Of a stretch of 13,911 nt of DNA, positions 1 through 5,714 are shown piece after piece; the stretch's first letter is position 1; each line of letters begins with the position of its first letter. The notes beneath the pieces were generated by a model. That model saw nothing but the letters and a program-made list of their open reading frames with translations. It had not been told where the DNA came from and made no database searches. Source of the DNA: DAINRZ01 sp964634885 (lineage in GTDB: Bacteria; Bacteroidota; Ignavibacteria; Kapaibacteriales; UBA2268); the NCBI GenBank assembly GCA_964634885.1, contig CAZWLN010000084.1:1-13911 (forward strand). The letters run 5' to 3'. A program made the translations under genes and the position numbers.

Positions 1-8
1 GCACCCTA

Positions 9-31
9 CCCCAGCTTTATCTAAGGCGGGG
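9..31. other. Strong hairpin at left edge
   Basis: CCCC (9-12) and GCTTT (14-18) pair with AAGGC (23-27) and GGGG (28-31), leaving one bulged A and a 4-base loop. This makes nine base pairs, one of them G-T. It lies about 60 bases past the stop of the metallophosphoesterase gene. Neither strand has a clear T-tract after it, so a factor-independent terminator is possible but not shown. The window edge hides what lies to the left. Confidence 0.45.
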
Positions 32-43
32 AAAACTTCTTTA

Positions 44-71
44 ATTCAGCATTCAGAATTCAGAATTCGGC
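44..71. repeat. Tandem 7-bp repeats (ATTCRGM)
   Basis: Four units in a row are visible: ATTCAGC, ATTCAGA, ATTCAGA, ATTCGGC, followed by a decayed ATTCTTG. The array sits in the 92-base gap downstream of the metallophosphoesterase. It is probably a slippage-prone microsatellite. It may mark an insertion edge, but nothing else supports that. Confidence 0.6.
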
Positions 72-92
72 ATTCTTGACAAACTTGACGAA

Positions 93-1304
93 CTACAGAT
101 TTACTACTGTAATCTCAGGATAGACGCCGATGCGGAAAGGAAGGCCCATCGAACCGAGGCCGGCAGTGATGTAGAGCCGGCTGCCGTTCTCGTGGTACAG
201 CCCGCGCCAGTGGGAGTAGCGAAGCCGCATATGTGACAAAGTAATGCCGTCAACATTGACAACCATCTGCCCTCCATGTGTATGGCCGCAGAGAGTGAGT
301 CCCACCATCCTGTTGTCCCTGATGCGTGACGCCCAGGCATAGGGGTCGTGTAGAAGAAGTACAACCGGAAATCCGGGTGTAAGCCCTACCAGGGCTTCGT
401 CCAGGTCGCCGAAATCATGGCGGTAGCTGACGTTGTCCATCCCGGCAAGCTGCAAGGTATCAGCGCCGACACCAATCCTGATGTTCTCGTTTGTCAGCAT
501 CCTGACTCCACAGCGGGCGAGTTTATCAATAAGCATTTTGTGGTCTTCGGGATACATATAGTGGTCGTGGTTGCCGAGACAGCCATAGACACCGTACTTT
601 GTTTTAATCTGTTTAAGGCCCTTTTCAATAATGCAAAGCTCTACCGGATGGAAACTGACGAAATCGCCCGTAATTACTACAATATCAGGCTTGAGTGCAT
701 TCACGGCTGCAACAGCCTCCCCGAATCTTTCTTCCGACGCAAAAGACCCGGCGTGAATGTCGGAAAGATGTACGATCCTGAATCCTTTCAGGGCTGGATG
801 GCCTTCGCTCAGAGGAATGTTTATCTCTTTAACCTCGAAGTTGTAAGTAGTGCCAATCAAACTGTGAACTATCAGGGCAAAGGGCAGGATTGAAAACAAC
901 CAGCCTGCATCCCTGAGGAACTGCTTCCTTTGTTGGATGTTGAACCGCCTGAACCTGCTTATCTTTTTTTTACTTCGTTTCACCAGCCGCTTTTGAACCA
1001 GGTGTATTATGTCCTTAACAATCAGTATGGGGCCGATGATGCCTTTCGGGGCATACCAGGTTACAGCAAAGCCAAGGACATATTCGGCAAAGGCACCAGG
1101 AACGACGGCGTATATCCTGATATACAGAGTGTAGGCAAGGCAAACAAGGGCAAGGGTGAAAAGCAGCCATGGCAAAGACGCCACTAAGCGCGGCATTTTC
1201 AATTCTTTCAGGTATCTTCTGAGGCTGACGGTAAAATACACATCCAGTAAAATGGCACTCGTGCCAAACAAAGCAAAATACTGCGGGAACTGTTGTGTAT
1301 CCAT
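93..1304 (-). CDS. Membrane-anchored calcineurin-like metallophosphoesterase (YkuE/YaeI type)
   Basis: A 403-residue predicted dinuclear-metal phosphoesterase. The catalytic domain (about 170-403) shows the ordered family motifs: D182-x-H184, GD (213-214), GNHD (244-247), H319 and GHTHGG (340-345). The N-terminal 155 residues hold about four hydrophobic segments (roughly 8-28, 43-63, 70-97, 134-152), which should tether the catalytic domain to the inner membrane. YkuE/YaeI/LpxG-type relatives hydrolyse phosphodiester or pyrophosphate bonds, sometimes in lipids; the substrate here is unknown. The ATG is one base past the 3' end of tRNA-Val, so the only purine-rich leader (AGGG) lies in the tRNA acceptor stem. 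Met37 is an alternative start that would remove the first hydrophobic segment. Expression probably depends on the tRNA promoter or on read-through from frr. Confidence 0.88.
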   Translation of the reverse strand: MDTQQFPQYFALFGTSAILLDVYFTVSLRRYLKELKMPRLVASLPWLLFTLALVCLAYTLYIRIYAVVPGAFAEYVLGFAVTWYAPKGIIGPILIVKDIIHLVQKRLVKRSKKKISRFRRFNIQQRKQFLRDAGWLFSILPFALIVHSLIGTTYNFEVKEINIPLSEGHPALKGFRIVHLSDIHAGSFASEERFGEAVAAVNALKPDIVVITGDFVSFHPVELCIIEKGLKQIKTKYGVYGCLGNHDHYMYPEDHKMLIDKLARCGVRMLTNENIRIGVGADTLQLAGMDNVSYRHDFGDLDEALVGLTPGFPVVLLLHDPYAWASRIRDNRMVGLTLCGHTHGGQMVVNVDGITLSHMRLRYSHWRGLYHENGSRLYITAGLGSMGLPFRIGVYPEITVVNL

Positions 1305-1305
1305 G

Positions 1306-1381
1306 TGGGCCCTACGGGATTCGAACCAGCGACCTCTTCCGTGTCAAGGAAGCGCTCTAGACCAAACTGAGCTAAGAGCCC
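1306..1381 (-). tRNA. tRNA-Val (anticodon GAC)
   Basis: The reverse strand folds into a full 76-base cloverleaf. The acceptor GGGCTCT pairs with AGGGCCC (one G-U). The D stem is GCTC/GAGC. The anticodon stem is CTTCC/GGAAG with loop TTGACAC, so the anticodon is GAC (plus-strand 1343-1345), reading GUC. The T loop is TTCGAAT. The T stem GCTGG/CCCGT has a central U-C mismatch. The discriminator base is A and CCA is not encoded, so it must be added after processing. It lies between frr and the metallophosphoesterase gene on the same strand. Confidence 0.95.
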
Positions 1382-1396
1382 ATTTTCAGGAAAGCA

Positions 1397-1425
1397 AAAA
1401 TAGCAATCCTTATTCAATTTTTCAA
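1397..1425 (-). promoter_or_regulatory. Sigma70-like promoter for tRNA-Val
   Basis: On the minus strand TTGAAA (1420-1425) and TATTTT (1397-1402) are separated by exactly 17 bases. Initiation would fall near 1390, about 9 bases before the tRNA 5' end, a usual short leader for a stable RNA. It would make the tRNA and the following phosphoesterase gene independent of the ribosomal-protein operon. Confidence 0.5.
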
Positions 1426-1432
1426 ATAAATT

Positions 1433-1993
1433 CTAATCTGTAAGCAATTCTTTTTCTTTTGCTGCCAGAAATTCATCCACTTTCCTGATATATTCGTCAG
1501 TAAGTTTTTGGACTTCGTCTTCGCCTTTTTTCCTGTCGTCCTCCGAGAACTCTTTGTTCTTTTCGGATTTCTTGAGGACTTCGATCTGGTCGCGGCGGAT
1601 GCTGCGGATGGTAACCCTGCCCTCTTCGGCGAATTTCTTGCACATCTTGACAAATTCTTTTCTTCTTTCCTCTGTTAACGGAGGAACGGGAATCCTTATG
1701 ATGTTGCCGTCGTTCTGAGGGTTAAAGCCTAAGTCAGCCTGCATGATGGCTTTCTCGATCGGTGTCAGCGTAGTTCTGTCCCAGGGCTGAATGACAATCG
1801 TCCTGGCGTCGGGAACGGAAATGCTTGCCATCTGCTCGATGGGAGTCGGTGCACCGTAGAAATCTGCTTTGATACCTTCGACAAGCGAAGATGTAGCTCT
1901 TCCGGTCCGTACTTTTGCAATCTGTGATTTGCAATGGTCGGCAGATTTTGCCATCTGTTCGCGTGTTTTGTCTATTATCTCTTTAACTAACAT
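1433..1993 (-). CDS. frr: Ribosome recycling factor
   Basis: A 186-residue protein of normal RRF length. With EF-G it splits post-termination ribosomes into subunits in the cytoplasm. Family marks include the KVRTGRA segment near residues 27-33 in the first long helix, the PWD sequence of the central beta domain, and the RVTIRSIRRD stretch about residues 126-135, where most relatives read RxxIRNIRRD. The C-terminal third is the charged helix of the three-helix bundle. The ATG is preceded by a GGGG run 8 bases upstream. The gene lies 18 bases after pyrH on the same strand, the usual pyrH-frr pairing, so it is probably cotranscribed. Confidence 0.98.
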   Translation of the reverse strand: MLVKEIIDKTREQMAKSADHCKSQIAKVRTGRATSSLVEGIKADFYGAPTPIEQMASISVPDARTIVIQPWDRTTLTPIEKAIMQADLGFNPQNDGNIIRIPVPPLTEERRKEFVKMCKKFAEEGRVTIRSIRRDQIEVLKKSEKNKEFSEDDRKKGEDEVQKLTDEYIRKVDEFLAAKEKELLTD

Positions 1994-2011
1994 TGTTGAA
2001 ACCCCGGAATA

Positions 2012-2734
2012 TTAAATATCATTTTTGACTATTGTACCTAAATTCTCACCAAAAATAAGCCTTTTCAGGTTACCCGGCTTGTTAATGTCAAAAACGAGTA
2101 TTGGCAGATTATTCTCTTTGCACAAAGTGATTGCAGTCTGGTCCATAACCCTGAGGTTCTTTTCGATGATTTCGTTGTAAGTGATGCAGTCATATCTAAT
2201 TGCACCGGGATTCTTTTCGGGGTCCGAATCATAGACACCGTCAACCCTTGTACCTTTGATGATGACCTGGGCTTCGATCTCGACAGCCCTGAGTACAGCG
2301 GCGGTATCCGTAGTGAAATACGGGTTGCCGGTACCGGCGCCGAAGATGACGATACGCCCTTTTTCGATATGCCTTAAGGCACGGCGGCGGATGAAAGGCT
2401 CGGCAATCTGTTCCATTTTGATGGCAGTCTGTAGCCGTGTCTGGCAGCCCAGCGCTTCGAGTGCATTCTGGAAAGCGATGGAGTTGATTACCGTTGCCAG
2501 CATACCCATGTGGTCGCCTGACACTTTGTGTATTCCGTGGGCCGCAGCCTGTATTCCCCTGAAAATGTTGCCACCGCCGATGACGATGCCTACCTGCACG
2601 CCTTCGGCAGATACACCGGCAATTTCAGAGGCGAAGCTTGTCAGGGTCTCCGGGTCGATTCCGAACTCGTGATGGCCCATCAGAGCTTCGCCGCTCAATT
2701 TCAGAAGAATCCTTTTATAAACAGGTTCAGGCAT
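2012..2734 (-). CDS. pyrH: UMP kinase
   Basis: A 240-residue hexameric bacterial UMP kinase of the amino-acid-kinase fold, making UDP from UMP and ATP for pyrimidine nucleotide synthesis. Visible marks are the N-terminal KRILLKLSGEAL phosphate-binding strand, GIVIGGGNIFRG for nucleotide binding (about 48-59), DHMGMLAT (about 73-80), the GTGNPYFTTDTAA acceptor segment (134-146) and KGTRVDGVYDSDP (160-172). Length and motifs are complete. It begins 27 bases after tsf and is followed 18 bases later by frr, so it sits within the translation-factor operon. The ribosome site is only a weak A-rich purine run. Confidence 0.98.
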   Translation of the reverse strand: MPEPVYKRILLKLSGEALMGHHEFGIDPETLTSFASEIAGVSAEGVQVGIVIGGGNIFRGIQAAAHGIHKVSGDHMGMLATVINSIAFQNALEALGCQTRLQTAIKMEQIAEPFIRRRALRHIEKGRIVIFGAGTGNPYFTTDTAAVLRAVEIEAQVIIKGTRVDGVYDSDPEKNPGAIRYDCITYNEIIEKNLRVMDQTAITLCKENNLPILVFDINKPGNLKRLIFGENLGTIVKNDI

Positions 2735-2761
2735 ATCTTTTTCGTTTAATTAATTGCAGAA

Positions 2762-3622
2762 TTATATTTCTTCGCCGAGGAAGTACCTTCTGAAGCCTAA
2801 GATTTTTACTTCGGTTCCGGCATCGTCGGAAATTTCCTGGACAACGTCCTTAACTGTTTTTTTCGAATCTTTTACGAAGACCTGTTCGACAAGGCAGGCG
2901 TCCTGGTAGAATTTGTCGAGCTTACCCTGGGCAATCCTGTCGGCAATCTGTTCGTTCTTGCCTTCGGAAACGGCCAACTGACGGTAAATCTCCAATTCTT
3001 TGTTGATTACTTCCTGAGAGACTTTCGACCTGTCAACGAAGGAAGGATTCATTGCTGCGATCTGCATAGCTATGTCCCTGACGAGAGCTTTAACTTTTTC
3101 GCTCGGATCGGTAATATTGAGTTCAATCAGAACTGCCAGCTTGCTGCCGGTATGGTTATAGTCGGCAACGAATCCGGCGGAAGTGATCTTTTCAAATCTC
3201 CTGACCTGGATCTTTTCGGCAAACTTAGCGAGTATCTCGTTGTGAATGCCTTCAACAGTGTCGTCATTATACTTCAGTTTCATGAGGTCTTCAACAGTAT
3301 TAACATTATTGTTAAGGACGGAAGCAGCAATGATCTCGCCATATTCGACAAAAGCCTGGTTCATGGCAACGAAATCCGTCTCGCAGTTAACTTCGACAAT
3401 GACAGCGTTTTTGCCGTCCGTGGAAGTTTTAGCAATAATGACGCCTTCGTTTGCTGAGCGGTCGGATCTTTTTGCAGCCGAAGCGGCGCCTTTTTTCCTG
3501 AGTTCATCTATAGCAGCAGCCATATCGCCTGCGCATGCTTCGAGGGCTTTCTTGCAGTCGCCCATTCCGGCGCCTGTTTTCTCCCTGAGCTCTTTAACCA
3601 TTTGAGGTGTAATATTTGCCAT
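2762..3622 (-). CDS. tsf: Elongation factor Ts
   Basis: A 286-residue nucleotide-exchange factor that releases GDP from EF-Tu in the cytoplasm. The N-terminal UBA-like domain starts with MANITPQMVKELREKTGAGM and has DCKKALEA near residues 22-29. The exchange motif follows as NCETDFVA at about residues 79-86. The core then continues to a C-terminal module ending near KILGFRRYFLGEEI. The length is typical of the short EF-Ts form. It follows rpsB by 33 bases, the near-universal rpsB-tsf pair, and precedes pyrH by 27 bases. The start is chosen at the ATG of MANIT, behind an A-rich AAAGAGATAAAG leader. Confidence 0.98.
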   Translation of the reverse strand: MANITPQMVKELREKTGAGMGDCKKALEACAGDMAAAIDELRKKGAASAAKRSDRSANEGVIIAKTSTDGKNAVIVEVNCETDFVAMNQAFVEYGEIIAASVLNNNVNTVEDLMKLKYNDDTVEGIHNEILAKFAEKIQVRRFEKITSAGFVADYNHTGSKLAVLIELNITDPSEKVKALVRDIAMQIAAMNPSFVDRSKVSQEVINKELEIYRQLAVSEGKNEQIADRIAQGKLDKFYQDACLVEQVFVKDSKKTVKDVVQEISDDAGTEVKILGFRRYFLGEEI

Positions 3623-3655
3623 TTTCTTTATCTCTTTAATTGTTAGTAAACTATA

Positions 3656-4561
3656 TTATTCTTCATCGTTATCTTCAACTGAAGCTTCCTCAACTCCTTC
3701 GACAACGGCTTCTTCACCATTGCTGTGGTCTTTGGGCGTCCTGCGGGAAGGCCTGTCGTCATTCCTTGATTTTCTTCCTCTCATCTGCCTTCTGACTCTG
3801 GGTTCGTCTTCTCCCTGTTCCTGCTCTTTGGAGGACCTTTCGGCGTCGGCTGATTGTTCGGCGCGGCGTACTTTTGCTACTTCGCCTCCTTCGAGAATGG
3901 CGTCGGCCATGGTTTTGCAGATGAGTTCGACAGTTTTTACGGAGTCGTCGTTTGCCGGAATGGGGAAGTCAACTTCTTCGGGATCGCAGTTCGTATCGAC
4001 AATGGCGATGACGGGAATGCCGAGTATCTTAGCTTCTTTAATGGCAATATGTTCTTTTTTAATATCGACGACGAAGAGGGCGCCGGGAAGGCGTGTCATT
4101 TCTTCGATGCCGCCGAAAACTTTGCGCAGTCTGTCTTTTTCACGGCTGAGAAGGAGTCTTTCCTTCTTAGTGATTTTTTCGAATGTACCGTCGAGTTCCA
4201 TTTTGTCGATGGCGTTCAGTCTTTTAATACTCTTCCTGATGGTGGTGAAGTTAGTCAACATGCCGCCGAGCCAGCGTTCGGAGACATAGTTCATCTCGCA
4301 GCGTTTTGCCTGTTCTTCGATGATTGTTTTAGACTGTTGTTTTGTACCCACGAAAAGGATGATCTTGCCGGAGAGGGCAATATTATGTATTGCCTGGCGA
4401 GCAAGGTCAAGAAGTATCTGGGTTTTACGAAGGTCGATGATATGGATGCCGTTTCTTTCCATGAAGATGAACTGGTTCATCTTAGGGTTCCAGCGGCGTG
4501 TCAGATGTCCGAAATGAGCACCTGCTTCAAGCAATTGCTCGATAGAAACAACGTGAGACAT
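3656..4561 (-). CDS. rpsB: 30S ribosomal protein S2 with long acidic/basic tail
   Basis: A 301-residue S2 protein. The core (about 1-230) is complete: LLEAGAHFGHLTRRWNPKM near the N terminus, RNGIHIIDL at 36-44, GTKQQ (72-76), SERWLGGMLTNF (94-105), the coiled-coil pair (about 108-150), then LPGALFVVDIKKE and GIPVIAIVDTNCDP (181-194). Beyond residue 230 is about 70 residues of low-complexity charged tail: first Arg/Gln/Glu-rich with RRQMRGRK, then a Glu/Asp-rich end. Typical S2 is about 230-260 residues. The ATG has a strong AGGAGT (4568-4573) upstream. The 113-base gap after rpsI contains a structured RNA element. It probably forms a unit with tsf downstream. Confidence 0.98.
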   Translation of the reverse strand: MSHVVSIEQLLEAGAHFGHLTRRWNPKMNQFIFMERNGIHIIDLRKTQILLDLARQAIHNIALSGKIILFVGTKQQSKTIIEEQAKRCEMNYVSERWLGGMLTNFTTIRKSIKRLNAIDKMELDGTFEKITKKERLLLSREKDRLRKVFGGIEEMTRLPGALFVVDIKKEHIAIKEAKILGIPVIAIVDTNCDPEEVDFPIPANDDSVKTVELICKTMADAILEGGEVAKVRRAEQSADAERSSKEQEQGEDEPRVRRQMRGRKSRNDDRPSRRTPKDHSNGEEAVVEGVEEASVEDNDEE

Positions 4562-4593
4562 AGAATTACTCCTAATAAATTTGTGTTTGCCAT

Positions 4594-4656
4594 CTGTCCC
4601 GATCTACTTGGCTGCTCAACACTCGCTGGTGCCACACACAACCAATCCCGGGGCAG
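4594..4656 (-). promoter_or_regulatory. Candidate structured mRNA leader of rpsB (S2 autoregulation)
   Basis: Read on the minus strand, three nested helices are visible. The outer one is CTGCCCCG/CGGGACAG (4649-4656 with 4594-4601, one C-A mismatch). The middle one is TTGGTTG/CAGCCAA (4639-4645 with 4608-4614, one G-U). The tip is GGCAC/GTGTT (4629-4633 with 4618-4622, two G-U) over a 6-base loop. The element ends about 20 bases before the rpsB AGGAG site. No T-tract follows, so it is not a simple terminator. S2 controlling its own leader is established in E. coli. Whether this element does so, or belongs to a known RNA family, cannot be told here. Confidence 0.5.
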
Positions 4657-4674
4657 GTTAATATAAAAATAATT

Positions 4675-5061
4675 TTAACGTTTAGAGAACTGGAAGCGTT
4701 TACGCGCTTTCTTCTGTCCGTATTTTTTACGTTCAACCATCCTGGGGTCGCGTGTCAAAAGACCTGCGTTGCGCAGCATCGAATGGAACTCTTCGTCCAC
4801 TTCGACTAATGCGCGTGCAATGCCGAGTTGTAATGCGCCGACCTGGCCGCTGACGCCGCCGCCTTTGGCAGTGATGAACAGATCAAATTTGCCTTCAGTC
4901 TTTGTAACCTTGAACGGCTGATAGGCCTGTAAGCGGTATGAGTCCACAGTGAAATAGTCCTCGAAGGCCCTTCCGTTTACCATTACTTTTCCCGTGCCCG
5001 GAAGAAGTCTGACCTGCGCTACGGCATTCTTTCTTCTTCCTGTTGCTCTGGATACTTTCAT
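4675..5061 (-). CDS. rpsI: 30S ribosomal protein S9
   Basis: A 128-residue S9 protein of the small-subunit head, whose C-terminal tail reaches the P-site tRNA. It starts MKVSRATGRRKNAVAQVRL and carries GTGKVMVNGR, KGGGVSGQVGALQLGIARAL and the basic ending KKYGQKKARKRFQFSKR with the invariant terminal SKR. An upstream in-frame TTG at 5064 could add one Met. The ATG at 5061 is preferred because GGAG (5069-5072) is then 7 bases away rather than 4. It follows rplM by 29 bases, the standard L13-S9 pair. Confidence 0.98.
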   Translation of the reverse strand: MKVSRATGRRKNAVAQVRLLPGTGKVMVNGRAFEDYFTVDSYRLQAYQPFKVTKTEGKFDLFITAKGGGVSGQVGALQLGIARALVEVDEEFHSMLRNAGLLTRDPRMVERKKYGQKKARKRFQFSKR

Positions 5062-5068
5062 CAAGTCA

Positions 5069-5072
5069 CTCC
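5069..5072 (-). promoter_or_regulatory. Ribosome binding site that decides the rpsI start
   Basis: GGAG on the minus strand stands 7 bases before the ATG at 5061 and only 4 before the in-frame TTG at 5064. The spacing favours the ATG. Confidence 0.6.
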
Positions 5073-5090
5073 AATTTATTTTTTAATAAT

Positions 5091-5546
5091 TTATTTCACT
5101 TCAGTTAAGGAAAGAGATACCGGCTTCTGAGCAATGTGCGGGTGCTCGTTTCCGGCGTAGCATTTCAGCTTGGTGATGAGCTGCCTGCCGAGCCTGTTCT
5201 TGGGTAACATACCCTTGACTGCATGCCTGATGACATAGTCGGGGTTACTCTGAACCAGGTCCTTGAAAGAGCGGAATTTCTGGCTTCCTGGATAGCCCGA
5301 GTGAGTGAAATACTCTTTCATTGAGGCCCTTTTACCTTCAATACTGACTTTGTCCGCGTTGATGACGATGACGAAGTCGCCGCAGTCAACGTGAGGTGTA
5401 AACAATGGCTTGTGTTTTCCCCTGATCAGGAAAGCTACCTTGGAGGCGAGCCTGCCGAGGGTCTGGCCTTCAGCATCCACAACCCACCATTTCATTTCTA
5501 CATCTTCTTTTCTAACTGATTCGGTAATTTTGGCTGTTGATTCCAC
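5091..5546 (-). CDS. rplM: 50S ribosomal protein L13
   Basis: A 151-residue L13 protein, an early-assembly 23S rRNA binder. The family core begins at residue 18 (MKWWVVDAEGQTLGRLAS) and continues with RGKHKPLFTPHVDCGDFVIVINADK, the YFTHSGYPG segment, GMLPKNRLGRQL, KLKCYAGNEHPHIAQKP and a short tail. The start is GTG at 5546, supported by GGGAG (5553-5557) with 6 bases of spacing. This gives a 17-residue N-terminal extension ahead of the core, as in many Chlorobi/Bacteroidetes-type L13. Met18 is a possible but less supported start. It is the first gene of the minus-strand operon and is divergent from the LCP gene at 5715. Confidence 0.97.
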   Translation of the reverse strand: MESTAKITESVRKEDVEMKWWVVDAEGQTLGRLASKVAFLIRGKHKPLFTPHVDCGDFVIVINADKVSIEGKRASMKEYFTHSGYPGSQKFRSFKDLVQSNPDYVIRHAVKGMLPKNRLGRQLITKLKCYAGNEHPHIAQKPVSLSLTEVK

Positions 5547-5552
5547 AAATTA

Positions 5553-5557
5553 CTCCC
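5553..5557 (-). promoter_or_regulatory. Ribosome binding site supporting the GTG start of rplM
   Basis: GGGAG on the minus strand is 6 bases before the GTG at 5546. No comparable site precedes Met18, so the extended N terminus is probably real. Confidence 0.6.
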
Positions 5558-5597
5558 ATTTTAATATTTTTAAACATCCATTTTCATAAAGAATACA

Positions 5598-5626
5598 AAA
5601 ATATTGACTTTTTTAGATTTAGACAA
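5598..5626 (-). promoter_or_regulatory. Candidate promoter of the rplM operon
   Basis: On the minus strand TTGTCT (5621-5626) and TATTTT (5598-5603) are 17 bases apart. The predicted start near 5590 leaves a leader of about 45 bases before the GTG. The surrounding 168-base gap is extremely AT-rich, so chance matches are likely. Confidence 0.35.
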
Positions 5627-5633
5627 ATAAAAT
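5604..5633 (+). promoter_or_regulatory. Candidate promoter of the first LCP gene
   Basis: TTGACT (5604-5609) and TAAAAT (5628-5633) are separated by 18 bases on the plus strand. The start would be near 5640, giving a T-rich leader of about 75 bases. It overlaps the opposing rplM promoter candidate almost completely. Confidence 0.35.
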
Positions 5634-5714
5634 GTTTTTTTTCTTTTATTTTTCTTCATATTTCTTTAAACTTTTTTATTTTTGGTAATTATTTATTAAG
5701 CATTTGCGGGATAT

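Noticed and set aside
417..893. A 158-codon plus-strand open frame opposite the metallophosphoesterase
   Set aside because: It is antisense to the catalytic motifs of the real gene and has no independent support.
3854..4666. A 270-codon open frame on the plus strand opposite rpsB
   Set aside because: It is antisense to a complete S2 gene, has the Phe/Ser-rich make-up of a shadow frame and shows no family motif.
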